Shown: one piece after another, positions 8,135 to 14,942 of the stretch
Layout of the letters: each line of letters opens with the position of its first letter
How positions within the stretch are numbered: the first letter of the stretch is position 1
Source of the DNA: SYFI01 sp046095485
GTDB taxonomy: Bacteria; Actinomycetota; Thermoleophilia; Miltoncostaeales; Miltoncostaeaceae
NCBI GenBank assembly: GCA_046095485.1
Contig: JBJTJN010000115.1
Location: 1-14,959 of the forward strand
Reading direction: 5' to 3'
Length of the DNA stretch: 14,959 nt
Program-made: the position numbers and the translations under genes
Notes under the pieces: generated by a model
The model's database searches: none
Told to the model about the DNA's origin: nothing
Seen by the model: only the letters and a program-made list of their open reading frames with translations

Positions 8135-8757
8135 TCGTCCATCTGGCGCAGCATCACGGTGCGACGGCGCACGGTGATCTCGCCCTGTTCCTGCAGGCGA
8201 CCCAGCGCCACGGTGATCGATTCGCGGGCCGCCCCGATCATGTCGCCGAGCTCCTGGTGGGTGACCCTCAGGTCGAGCCTCACCCCGTCGGGCGTCACCT
8301 TTCCCCAGCGCTCGGCCAGCTGGCGCAGCTTGAGGATGAGGCGCCGCTCGAGGCGGGGCTCCAGCGCGATGGCCGCCGACAGCTCGCGGTCGGCCACGGC
8401 GAACGCCAGCGCGCGGATGATCCATGCGGCCAGCGCGGAGTCGGTGCACAGCACGTCGTCGAGCGACTCGGTGAGCACCAGCAGTTCGGCATCGGTGGCG
8501 GCGCGCACGCGTGCACCCGGAGCGCCCGGCCAGCCGCCACCGGTGAGCGCCAGGGCGTCGCCCTCCTGCAGCAGCGCGATGGTGCGGGTGCGCCCCGCCT
8601 CGGCATCCACCACCACCGCGAGCCGGCCCGCCGAGACGAAGCCGATGGGACCATGCAGGGCTGCCGCGGGAAGCTCATCACCCGCCAGCACCTGCACCGG
8701 GGTGCAGATGCCGGTGAGGCGCGCGTAGATGTCATCGGTGAAGCCAGGTTCGTTCAC
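8104..8757 (-). CDS. Crp/Fnr-family transcriptional regulator
   Basis: This 217-residue protein has a cyclic-nucleotide-binding-like beta-roll (about 15-100), a long dimer helix (about 105-130) and a C-terminal winged helix (about 138-205). The latter contains LDLRVTHQELGDMIGAARES followed by ITVALGRLQEQGEI, a clear Crp-type helix-turn-helix. The ligand pocket is divergent: the GE..L and R[ST] signature of cAMP binders is not evident around GDALALTGGG, and there is no Fnr-like N-terminal cysteine cluster. The effector is therefore unknown. GTG at 8757 overlaps the ABC-F stop as GTGA behind GGAGGG, so translation is probably coupled to that gene. The frame is open 12 codons further upstream, but inside the ABC-F gene. 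A CRP-type dyad upstream of egtB is a possible target. Confidence 0.85.
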   Translation of the reverse strand: MNEPGFTDDIYARLTGICTPVQVLAGDELPAAALHGPIGFVSAGRLAVVVDAEAGRTRTIALLQEGDALALTGGGWPGAPGARVRAATDAELLVLTESLDDVLCTDSALAAWIIRALAFAVADRELSAAIALEPRLERRLILKLRQLAERWGKVTPDGVRLDLRVTHQELGDMIGAARESITVALGRLQEQGEITVRRRTVMLRQMDDQPGVATDSA

Positions 8758-10715
8758 GTGCCCTCCACCAGCGTCGCGGCCCTGTCCTCCCACTCGGCCA
8801 TGGCGTACGAGAGGTCCTCCTGCAGCTGCCGGTGACGCTCGCCAAGGCGCGTGACCTCATCCACGTCACCCGCGGCCCCGGCTCCGGCCACCTCGGCCTC
8901 CACCGCCGCCATCTCGTCCTCGATCCCCGCGATGCGCGATTCGATCTTGCTCACCTCGCGCGCCAGGCGTCCATTCGACCGTCGCGCGGTGCCATCGCCG
9001 CGGGCCCCGCCCCCTGCGGGCGCGTCCGACCCACCGCCCTTCGCGGCCTTCCCGCCCGTGCCGCCCGTGCCACGCCCCGCGCCGCGGGATGCCGATTCGC
9101 CACTCCCCGCGGACGCCCCGGAAGCGATCTCGGCACCACCCTGCCGTAAGGCGAGCAGGTCGCCGTACCCACCGGCGCGCATCAGGGCCGTACCGGCCTC
9201 GAGGGAGAGCGTGTGCGTGGCCACGGCGTCGATGAGCGCCCGGTCGTGCGACACCAGGATCACCGTGCCGTCATAGGCCAGCAGGGCGTCCTCGAGCGCC
9301 TCGCGGCTCTCGACATCGAGATGGTTGGTGGGCTCGTCGAGCACCAGCAGGTTGCCGCCTTCGGCCACGAGTTCCACCAGCCCGAGGCGCCGGCGCTCGC
9401 CGCCCGAGAGGTCCTCCACCGGGCGATCGGCCATGTCCCCGCTGAACAGGAACCTGCCGAGCAGCGTGCGGGCCTCGGTCTCGGTGAGCGCCGTTCCGGT
9501 CTTGACCGTCTCGGCCAGGCTCTTCTGCCCGTCGTACTCGCGCGCGTGCTGCGTGAAGTACGAGGGCAGCACCTTGTGCCCCATGCTCACGCGGCCCGCC
9601 GCGGCCTCACGCCGCCCCAGCAGGGTCTCCACCGTGGTGGTCTTCCCCGCCCCGTTCGGCCCCACCACGGCCACCCGCTGGCCGCGCTCGATCGTGAACC
9701 CCGCGGCGTCCACCAGCGGGCGACCCGCGACCTCCACCCTCAGCTCGTCGGCTTCCAGCACCACGCGCCCCGGCTTCTCGGTCTTGGGGAACCCGAACGA
9801 CAGCGACTTCTCGCGGCTCGGCGCGGCGATGGGATCGAGTCGCTCGAGCTTCCTCGCCCGCGACTTGGCCTGCTTGGCCTTGGTGCCGGCGCGCCAGCGC
9901 GTGACGAACCTCTCGAGGCGCTCCATCTCGTCACGCCGTCGGTCTGCGAGGGCAGCCTGCTGGGCATCCTCCTCGGCACGCGCGCGGCGGAACGCCGAGT
10001 AACCCATGGGCCACACCTTCGCGCGGCCATTCGCGATCTCGAGCACCGAGGTGGCGGTCGACTCGAGGAACCAGCGGTCGTGCGACACGATCACCACCGC
10101 GGCGCCGATGTCGCGCACGATGCCCTCCAGCCACTCCATGGCCTCGAGGTCGAGGTGGTTGGTGGGCTCATCCAGCAGCAGCACCTGGGGGCGGCCGGCC
10201 AGGGCGCGCGCCAGGGATGCCCGGGTGAGCTCGCCGCCCGACAGGCTCGCCAGCGGGCGGTCGAGATGGTCGTCGCTCAGGCCCAGCCCGCGCGTGACCC
10301 GCTCCACCCACGCGCGCCAGTGATACCCGCCCGCGGCCTCGAGGTCGGACTGCGCGCGGTCGTACTCGGCGAGCGTGGCCGGCCCGTGGTCGCCACCTGC
10401 CATGCGGGCTTCCAGCGCCGCCATGCGGTCCTCGGCGTCGCGCGCGTGGGCGAGCCCCTGCTCCACGTACTCACGCACCGTTCCGGCGGCCTGGGCGGCC
10501 GGCCGCTGGTCGTGCAGGGCAACGCGCTCGCCGCGCGGAATGGACACCGACCCGGAGTCGGCATCCTCGAGCCCGGCGAGGATCCTCAGGAGAGTGGTCT
10601 TGCCCGCGCCGTTCCGCCCCGCCACGGCCAGGCGGTCACCGGGACCGATCCGGAACGAGACGTTGGCGAAGAGCGTGCGGGGTCCGAACGACTTGGTCAG
10701 CCCTGTTACCTGCAC
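8754..10715 (-). CDS. ABC-F family ATPase (Uup/EttA-like)
   Basis: This soluble protein has two ATP-binding cassettes and no membrane segments, typical of the ABC-F family, which acts on ribosomes (translation factors, ribosome protection). Domain 1 has Walker A GRNGAGKTT (33-41), signature LSGGE (158-162), DEPTNHLD (182-189) and the H-loop SHDR. The basic linker around 240-310 includes KAKQAKSRARKLERL. Domain 2 has GPNGAGKTT (352-360), LSGGE (436-440) and DEPTNHLD (460-467). All ATPase residues are present. A Gly/Ser/Ala-rich stretch (about 526-580) joins domain 2 to a charged coiled coil (about 585-645), as in Uup-like members. The start is GTG, 8 nt after a TAACAT box with no RBS, suggesting a leaderless mRNA. 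I cannot say whether it is housekeeping or antibiotic-related. Confidence 0.9.
   Translation of the reverse strand: MQVTGLTKSFGPRTLFANVSFRIGPGDRLAVAGRNGAGKTTLLRILAGLEDADSGSVSIPRGERVALHDQRPAAQAAGTVREYVEQGLAHARDAEDRMAALEARMAGGDHGPATLAEYDRAQSDLEAAGGYHWRAWVERVTRGLGLSDDHLDRPLASLSGGELTRASLARALAGRPQVLLLDEPTNHLDLEAMEWLEGIVRDIGAAVVIVSHDRWFLESTATSVLEIANGRAKVWPMGYSAFRRARAEEDAQQAALADRRRDEMERLERFVTRWRAGTKAKQAKSRARKLERLDPIAAPSREKSLSFGFPKTEKPGRVVLEADELRVEVAGRPLVDAAGFTIERGQRVAVVGPNGAGKTTTVETLLGRREAAAGRVSMGHKVLPSYFTQHAREYDGQKSLAETVKTGTALTETEARTLLGRFLFSGDMADRPVEDLSGGERRRLGLVELVAEGGNLLVLDEPTNHLDVESREALEDALLAYDGTVILVSHDRALIDAVATHTLSLEAGTALMRAGGYGDLLALRQGGAEIASGASAGSGESASRGAGRGTGGTGGKAAKGGGSDAPAGGGARGDGTARRSNGRLAREVSKIESRIAGIEDEMAAVEAEVAGAGAAGDVDEVTRLGERHRQLQEDLSYAMAEWEDRAATLVEGT
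8761..8766 (-). promoter_or_regulatory. RBS of the Crp-family gene
   Basis: GGAGGG on the minus strand lies 3 nt before the GTG at 8757, inside the last codons of the ABC-F gene. With the GTGA stop/start overlap it supports translational coupling. Confidence 0.5.
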
Positions 10716-10738
10716 GGCGCCTAATGTTAGGCGTCGTG
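10713..10738. promoter_or_regulatory. Symmetric two-way leaderless promoter
   Basis: A 26-bp dyad has 12-bp arms (CACGGCGCCTAA and TTAGGCGTCGTG, one mismatched pair) around a TG centre. Each end is a GTG start codon: ABC-F on the minus strand (10715) and RNase D on the plus strand (10736). Overlapping -10 boxes lie at the centre: TAATGT on plus (10722-10727) and TAACAT on minus (10729-10724). Each ends exactly 8 nt before its GTG. No RBS serves either gene, so both mRNAs probably begin at the start codon. No good -35 is seen on either side. Confidence 0.6.
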
Positions 10739-11989
10739 AGCGAGCGGACGAGCATCCTCGTCACACCCGAGGAGGTCGCCGACCTCGCCGGGCGCGTGAG
10801 GACCCACGGGCGCATGGCCCTTGACGTGGAGTTCCTGTGGGAGCGCACGTACGCCCCCATCCCCTGCCTCGCGCAGGTGGCCACCCCCGACGAGATCGCC
10901 CTCGTCGACCCCATCGAGGGCGGCGCGCTCGACGACATCGCGGCGCTGCTGGCCGATCCGGCCATCGAGGTGGTGATGCATGCGCCCAGCGCCGACCTCA
11001 CGCTGTTCGCGCTGGGGTTCGACGTGCGCCCCTCCAACCTGCTCGATTCGCAGCTGATCGCGGGGTTCGTGGGGCTCGGCGCCGGCCAGAGCCTGGGGGC
11101 ACTGCTGCAGCGTGTGCTGGACATCCGGGTGCCCAAGACCGAGGGCTACTCCGACTGGTCGCGCCGCCCCCTCAGCAAGGCCCAACTCGAATACGCCGCC
11201 ACCGACGTGGCGCACCTGTTCGCGATGGTGGACGAGCTCATGCGTCGCGCCGCGGACCTCGGCCGCACCGAATGGGTGCTCGAGGAGCACGAGCGCCGCT
11301 ACGGCCCCACCGCCCGCGTGGCCCCGGACCCCTACGAGGCCTGGCGCAAGGTGAAGGGCCAGGGTCGCCTGCAGCCGGCCGAGCGCGCCGTGCTGCGCCG
11401 CGCCGCGGCCTGGCGCGAGATGGAGGCCCGGCGCCGCGACCGCCCGGTGGGCTGGCTGCTACCCGACCGCACGCTGCTCGAGATCGCCCGTCGCCGGCCC
11501 AAGGGCCCCAGCGCGCTGCTCGATGAGCGCGGCGTGCCGTCGGCCATGCGCGAGCGCGAGGCCGCGTCGCTCATCGCCGCCATGGACGAGGCCGCGAGCG
11601 ACCCGCCCATCGCGCTGGGTCCGCCCCCGCCCGCCAAGGTTCAGGCACGGCTCGACACGCTCACCCCGCTGGCGCAGATCCTGCTCACGGCGCGCTCAGC
11701 GGCCGTGGACCTGGCGCCCACGCTCGTGGCCACGCGCGACGACGTGGACACCTTCCTCGCAGCGGTACTCATGCAGGACGCCCTCGAGGGGCTCCCCCTC
11801 GGGCGCGGCTGGCGGCGTGAAGTTGCCGGCGACGCCCTCATCGATCTCGCGGCGGGCCGCCTGGGCCTCGCGCCGCTTGCCGGACCGCCCTACCGGGGCG
11901 AGATCCAGCTGCCCGGCCACGAGCGACCGGGCCATGAAATGCCTCGGGGGGCGCCTGCGCCTGGGACGGAGCCCTGTCCCGGCACGTGA
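10736..11989 (+). CDS. rnd: Ribonuclease D (DEDDy 3'-5' exonuclease with HRDC domain)
   Basis: RNase D trims the 3' ends of tRNA precursors and other small structured RNAs. In this 417-residue protein the exonuclease motifs are ExoI ALDVEF (D30, E32), ExoII MHAPSADLTLFALGF (D87) and ExoIII YAATDVAHL (Y153, D157), which completes the DEDDy set. An HRDC-type RNA-binding domain follows at about 212-290, including RPVGWLLPDRTLLEIARRRP. A further helical region extends to about 390 and ends in a Pro/Gly-rich tail. An ATG at 10724 is in frame four codons upstream, but it lies inside the probable -10 box, so I prefer the GTG at 10736. It is divergent from the ABC-F gene and convergent with the small gene at 12013. 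Confidence 0.9.
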   Translation: MSERTSILVTPEEVADLAGRVRTHGRMALDVEFLWERTYAPIPCLAQVATPDEIALVDPIEGGALDDIAALLADPAIEVVMHAPSADLTLFALGFDVRPSNLLDSQLIAGFVGLGAGQSLGALLQRVLDIRVPKTEGYSDWSRRPLSKAQLEYAATDVAHLFAMVDELMRRAADLGRTEWVLEEHERRYGPTARVAPDPYEAWRKVKGQGRLQPAERAVLRRAAAWREMEARRRDRPVGWLLPDRTLLEIARRRPKGPSALLDERGVPSAMREREAASLIAAMDEAASDPPIALGPPPPAKVQARLDTLTPLAQILLTARSAAVDLAPTLVATRDDVDTFLAAVLMQDALEGLPLGRGWRREVAGDALIDLAAGRLGLAPLAGPPYRGEIQLPGHERPGHEMPRGAPAPGTEPCPGT

Positions 11990-11998
11990 CGCCCCCCG
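11945..11998 (+). terminator. Nested GC-rich hairpins at the rnd stop
   Basis: CGGGGGGCG (11945-11953) pairs perfectly with CGCCCCCCG (11990-11998) across the rnd stop codon. Inside the loop, GGGAC (11963-11967) pairs with GTCCC (11976-11980). No U tract follows, so termination is uncertain. Confidence 0.3.
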
Positions 11999-12012
11999 GA
12001 CCCCCAGGAGGC

Positions 12013-12186
12013 CTAGGCGGCCGTGGGGAGCTCGTGCTCCCCAGCGGCGCCGCAGCACTCCCCATCGTGGGAGCAACCCCGCACGGAGCACGGCTCGTCG
12101 AGCCTCCACTCCAGCCGGTCGAGGAGGGCGGCGACACGATCCATGTCGACCACCTCCCTGCTCCGCATGTCGATGACGGTGCCCAT
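12013..12186 (-). CDS. Small cysteine-rich protein, unknown function
   Basis: This encodes 57 residues. I recognise no family. Residues 10-30 look like a single charged amphipathic helix (EVVDMDRVAALLDRLEWRLD). A compact cysteine/histidine cluster follows (C33, C38, H40, C44, C45, with H51 further on), which could bind zinc or an iron-sulfur cluster or form disulfides. No signal peptide or membrane segment is seen. The coding case rests on a near-perfect AGGAGG RBS 5 nt before the ATG, a protein-like sequence and a clean position between two terminator-like hairpins. In-frame ATG codons at residues 7 and 15 are weaker starts. It lies downstream of the ppGpp hydrolase on the same strand but is separated from it by 85 bp and a hairpin. 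Confidence 0.65.
   Translation of the reverse strand: MGTVIDMRSREVVDMDRVAALLDRLEWRLDEPCSVRGCSHDGECCGAAGEHELPTAA
12024..12043. terminator. 8-bp hairpin between convergent genes
   Basis: TGGGGAGC and GCTCCCCA form a perfect 8-bp stem with a TCGT loop. It lies 34 nt past the rnd stop and within the last codons of the opposing small gene, where a two-way transcription stop would be useful. No U run follows on either strand. Confidence 0.4.
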
Positions 12187-12191
12187 TGTCT

Positions 12192-12197
12192 CCTCCT
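12192..12197 (-). promoter_or_regulatory. Strong RBS of the small cysteine-rich gene
   Basis: AGGAGG on the minus strand, 5 nt before the ATG at 12186, is the best Shine-Dalgarno match I found in the window. It is the main reason to call this short gene. Confidence 0.65.
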
Positions 12198-12241
12198 GTA
12201 CTGGTGTTGGAACCCACCTCATCTGCGGGGAATCCAACTCC

Positions 12242-12258
12242 CGGCCGTGCGACGGCCG
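12242..12258 (-). terminator. Hairpin after the ppGpp hydrolase gene
   Basis: CGGCCGT and ACGGCCG form a perfect 7-bp stem around a GCG loop, starting 13 nt after the TAA of the hydrolase on the minus strand. No U tract follows. It may end or attenuate transcription before the small cysteine-rich gene. Confidence 0.4.
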
Positions 12259-12271
12259 CGTGGAGGTGCTG

Positions 12272-12988
12272 TTAGGGCTCGGTGAAGCCGACGGGCTCCA
12301 CCAGGGGCGCGAGATCGGCCATCGCGGTGACCAGCGCCACGCGCGCCGGCGAGGGTGCCTCGGCCGCCAGCGGCAGCACCTGCCACTGGGTGCGGGTGAG
12401 GTACGTGCCCGCCCAACGGCGGTGGCGGTCGCCGGTGCGCATGACCAGGGCCTGGATGCTGCGCAGGTTGTCCGAACGATCTGCGATCTTGAGGAGGTGC
12501 GCATCAGGCGGCCCCTGCTCCAGAAGCCGACGGTAGTAGTCGCGCACGGCATCCCCCGCCACCCGCGCGTCCGGTGCCGTGAGCCACACCACGAGGTTCT
12601 CGGTGCGCGCGCCGAACGCGCTGCGGATCTCCTCGGGCGTGGTGACGGTGTCCTCCACCACGTCGTGCAGCAGGGCGGCCGCCAGCACGTCGCGGTCGGT
12701 GACGCCCCACTGCATCAGCCCGAGGGCCACGCGCACCGGGTGCAGCCAGTAGGGAGTGTCGCTTCCGCGGCGGGTCTGGCCCTCGTGCCGCTCGCGCTCG
12801 AAGGCGTCGGCGCGCAGCAGCATGCGGCGGTCGGCTGCGGGACGCGTGACCAGCGCGCGCTCCCACGCCTGTTCAACGTCGTCCGCGGTGTCGAAGTGGT
12901 CGGGCCACGCCAGGTGGCGCGGGGCGATGGGCGCGAGCGCCTCCCCCGACTCACCAACGGACGGGGGTTCGAGCGGGCCGGTCGACAT
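12272..12988 (-). CDS. Stand-alone (p)ppGpp hydrolase (RelA/SpoT HD domain, SAH)
   Basis: This 238-residue protein consists largely of the HD hydrolase domain of RelA/SpoT proteins, without synthetase, TGS or ACT domains, which matches small alarmone hydrolases such as MESH1. It should remove the 3' pyrophosphate from (p)ppGpp, usually with Mn2+. The catalytic set is present in order: H83 in HPVRVA, H108-D109 and E112-D113 in HDVVEDT, and D170 in KIADRSDN. The N-terminal 30 residues are Pro-rich and variable. The ATG at 12988 lies 7 nt after a TACCCT box on the minus strand with no RBS, suggesting a leaderless mRNA. Its start codon overlaps that proposed for the divergent ppx gene. Some HD-domain proteins of this shape act on other nucleotides, so the substrate is strongly suggested but not proven. 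Confidence 0.85.
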   Translation of the reverse strand: MSTGPLEPPSVGESGEALAPIAPRHLAWPDHFDTADDVEQAWERALVTRPAADRRMLLRADAFERERHEGQTRRGSDTPYWLHPVRVALGLMQWGVTDRDVLAAALLHDVVEDTVTTPEEIRSAFGARTENLVVWLTAPDARVAGDAVRDYYRRLLEQGPPDAHLLKIADRSDNLRSIQALVMRTGDRHRRWAGTYLTRTQWQVLPLAAEAPSPARVALVTAMADLAPLVEPVGFTEP

Positions 12989-14534
12989 GGGCTCTAGGGT
13001 AGCGCGGCCGCAGGCCGCCACCGCCGGGGCGCGTCGCCTCGCCGTGGTCGACCTCGGCTCCAACACCTTCCGGCTCGTGGTGTTCGAGTACACCCCCGGC
13101 GGGCCGTTCCGGCTGGTGGACGAGGTGCGCGAGGTCGTGCGCCTCACCGAGGGCACGCCACCCGGCAGCCCCATCGCGCCCGACGCCGTGGAGCGTGCCG
13201 CGCGGGTGGCCCGGCTGTTCGCGGGGTTCTGCGGCGGATCGGAGATCGACGAGGTGCGCGCGCTGGCCACCAGCGCCATCCGCGATGCCCCCAACGGCGA
13301 CGAGGTGCTGCAGGCGATCACCGACGCGGGGTTGCCCGCACGCGTGGTGTCAGGGGACGAGGAGGCGCGCTACGGGTTCATCGGCGCGGTGAACGGCACC
13401 ACGCTCACGGACGGCCTCGTGGCCGAACTCGGGGGCGGCAGCATCCAGGTGGGGCTCGTGGAGGATCGCCTGCTCACGCGGTCGGTCAGCCGGCCCCTCG
13501 GCGCGGTGCGCATGACCGACGCCTTCATGGCGGGCGATGTGCAGACGCGCGACGACGTGCGGGCCCTCAAGCGGCACGCGCTCGACGTGTTCCACCTCGA
13601 GCCGTGGATCTCGGGTGCCAACCGGCTGGTGGCCATGGGCGGGGCGGTGCGCACGCTTGCGGCGATGGCCCAGAAGGCATCGGGGTATCCGCTGGGCGAG
13701 GTGCATGGCTACCTGCTGGGGCGCGAGGCGCTGGGCGAGCTCATCGCGCGCATGACGGCCCTGCCCCGGCGCGAGCGCAAGCGCATCCCCGGCCTCAAGG
13801 CCGATCGCGCCGACATCATGCTGGCCGGCGCCGTGGTGATGGACGCCCTCATGCAGGCCGCCGAGGTGGATCGCGTGGAGGTGTGCGCCGAGGGCCTTCG
13901 CTGGGGGGTGTTCTGGGAGGACTACCTGGCGCCGGCCGACCCCCCGCTGGTGGACGACGTCCGTGCCACGAGCGTGCGCGACCTGGCCGAGGTGTACGGC
14001 TACGACCGCCCGCACTGCGAGCAGGTGGCGCGCCTCGCGCTGGAGATCTTCCACGGCCTGGCCCGCCTCGGCGTGCACGACGGCGACCCGCGCGAGCGCG
14101 AGTGGCTGTGGGCCGCGGCGCTGCTGCACGACGTGGGCACCCTCGTGGACTACAACGACCACCACAAGCACGGGCACTACCTGGTGCTGAACGCCGGCCT
14201 GCCGGGCTTCCGCCACCGCGAGCTGGTGATCATCGCCCAGCTGGTGCGCGGGCATCGCAAGTCGATCCAGTCGCCCGGCCCGCTCGGCGCCTTGCTCAAG
14301 AGCCGCGACGAGGAGCGCATCCTGCGCCTCGCGGCCTTCCTGCGCATCGCCGAGCAGCTCGAGGTGGGCCGCGCGCGGGCCATCACCGGAATCGACTGCG
14401 CGATCGCCGGCGACACCGTCACCCTGTGGCTGCGCGCGCACGGCGACGTGGACGTGGCCATGTGGTCGGCCCGCCAGGAGGCCGAGGTGTTCAAGAAGGG
14501 CACCGGGCGCCGCCTGGCCGTGGAGCGCGCCTAG
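12987..14534 (+). CDS. ppx: Exopolyphosphatase / pppGpp phosphatase (Ppx/GppA)
   Basis: This 515-residue protein has the full Ppx/GppA plan. The ASKHA-fold phosphatase spans about 18-310, with VVDLGSNTFRLVV (phosphate loop 1), SGDEEARYGF (catalytic glutamate) and ELGGGS (147-152, loop 2). The C-terminal HD domain has LLHDVGTLVDYNDHHKHGHY with H381/D382. It should release phosphate from polyphosphate ends and/or convert pppGpp to ppGpp. Loop 2 has Glu147 where DxGGGS is usual. The start is uncertain. ATG 12987 gives a natural N-terminus, but its first two bases are also the last two bases, on the opposite strand, of the hydrolase ATG. GTG at 13044 would start directly at VDLGSN, probably too short. 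No convincing RBS serves either. It is adjacent to a ppGpp hydrolase, consistent with a shared alarmone role. Confidence 0.88.
   Translation: MGSRVARPQAATAGARRLAVVDLGSNTFRLVVFEYTPGGPFRLVDEVREVVRLTEGTPPGSPIAPDAVERAARVARLFAGFCGGSEIDEVRALATSAIRDAPNGDEVLQAITDAGLPARVVSGDEEARYGFIGAVNGTTLTDGLVAELGGGSIQVGLVEDRLLTRSVSRPLGAVRMTDAFMAGDVQTRDDVRALKRHALDVFHLEPWISGANRLVAMGGAVRTLAAMAQKASGYPLGEVHGYLLGREALGELIARMTALPRRERKRIPGLKADRADIMLAGAVVMDALMQAAEVDRVEVCAEGLRWGVFWEDYLAPADPPLVDDVRATSVRDLAEVYGYDRPHCEQVARLALEIFHGLARLGVHDGDPREREWLWAAALLHDVGTLVDYNDHHKHGHYLVLNAGLPGFRHRELVIIAQLVRGHRKSIQSPGPLGALLKSRDEERILRLAAFLRIAEQLEVGRARAITGIDCAIAGDTVTLWLRAHGDVDVAMWSARQEAEVFKKGTGRRLAVERA
12995..13001. promoter_or_regulatory. Candidate -10 box, readable on both strands
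   Basis: On the minus strand TACCCT (13001-12996) ends 7 nt before the hydrolase ATG, fitting a leaderless start. On the plus strand the same bases read TAGGGT (12995-13000), also TANNNT, but no usual start codon lies 7-9 nt downstream in the ppx frame. Confidence 0.45.
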
Positions 14535-14554
14535 CGCCCGGGCTGCCCGGCGCT
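14533..14554. terminator. Two-way terminator-like hairpin
   Basis: AGCG plus CCGGG pairs with CCCGG plus CGCT around a CTG loop, with one bulged C, giving a 9-bp GC-rich stem. It overlaps the ppx stop codon and fills most of the 38-bp gap to the convergent SUI1 gene. No U tract is present. Confidence 0.45.
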
Positions 14555-14572
14555 CCCCGGCGCCCCCGCCCC

Positions 14573-14932
14573 CTACCCGCCGGCGACCTTCACCCGGAAG
14601 CGCGTTCCCAGATGGGCCGCCACCTTGTCGCGGTGGTCGCCCTGCACCTCCACCACGCCGTCCTTCACGGCCCCGCCCGAACCGCACAGGCGCTTGAGCT
14701 CCTTCGCGATGTCACCGAGCTCGGCCGGCGGCAACCCGGTGACCAGCGTGACCGTCTTCCCCTTGCGACCGGCCTTGGTGCGCGACACGCGCACGATGCC
14801 GTCGGCGCTGCCCGGCGACGGTGCGCCCTCGGTTGCGCTGCCGCCCGACGGGGCGTCCGCGTCGATGCGGCCGTCCTCGCTGGAGTACACCGCGCGGGCG
14901 TTGCCGCCCATGTCCCGTCGGATGCGTGCCAT
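14573..14932 (-). CDS. SUI1/YciH family translation factor
   Basis: This 119-residue protein is a bacterial relative of eukaryotic initiation factor eIF1 (SUI1). The conserved domain fills about 46-119, with RTKAGRKGKTVTLVTGL (51-67) and CGSGGAVKDGVVEVQGDHRDKV (83-104), and ends in the usual KVAGG. E. coli YciH has been linked to start-codon fidelity and stress-time translation control. The role here is inferred from family only. The N-terminal half contains the family's VYSSEDGRI segment and a variable Ser/Ala/Gly-rich stretch. The ATG at 14932 is preceded by TACCAT 10 nt upstream and no RBS, so the leader is absent or only a few bases long. An internal ATG at codon 8 is a less likely start. 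Confidence 0.88.
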   Translation of the reverse strand: MARIRRDMGGNARAVYSSEDGRIDADAPSGGSATEGAPSPGSADGIVRVSRTKAGRKGKTVTLVTGLPPAELGDIAKELKRLCGSGGAVKDGVVEVQGDHRDKVAAHLGTRFRVKVAGG

Positions 14933-14942
14933 CGCAGGGGCG

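Noticed and set aside
9213..10724. 503-codon plus-strand frame opposite the ABC-F gene
   Set aside because: It is antisense shadow: His/Arg/Gly-rich, no domain, while the minus strand has complete ABC-F motifs.
10724..10735. ATG four codons upstream of the chosen rnd start
   Set aside because: It lies inside the probable -10 box and has no RBS. GTG 10736 has the 8-nt spacing shared with other leaderless genes.
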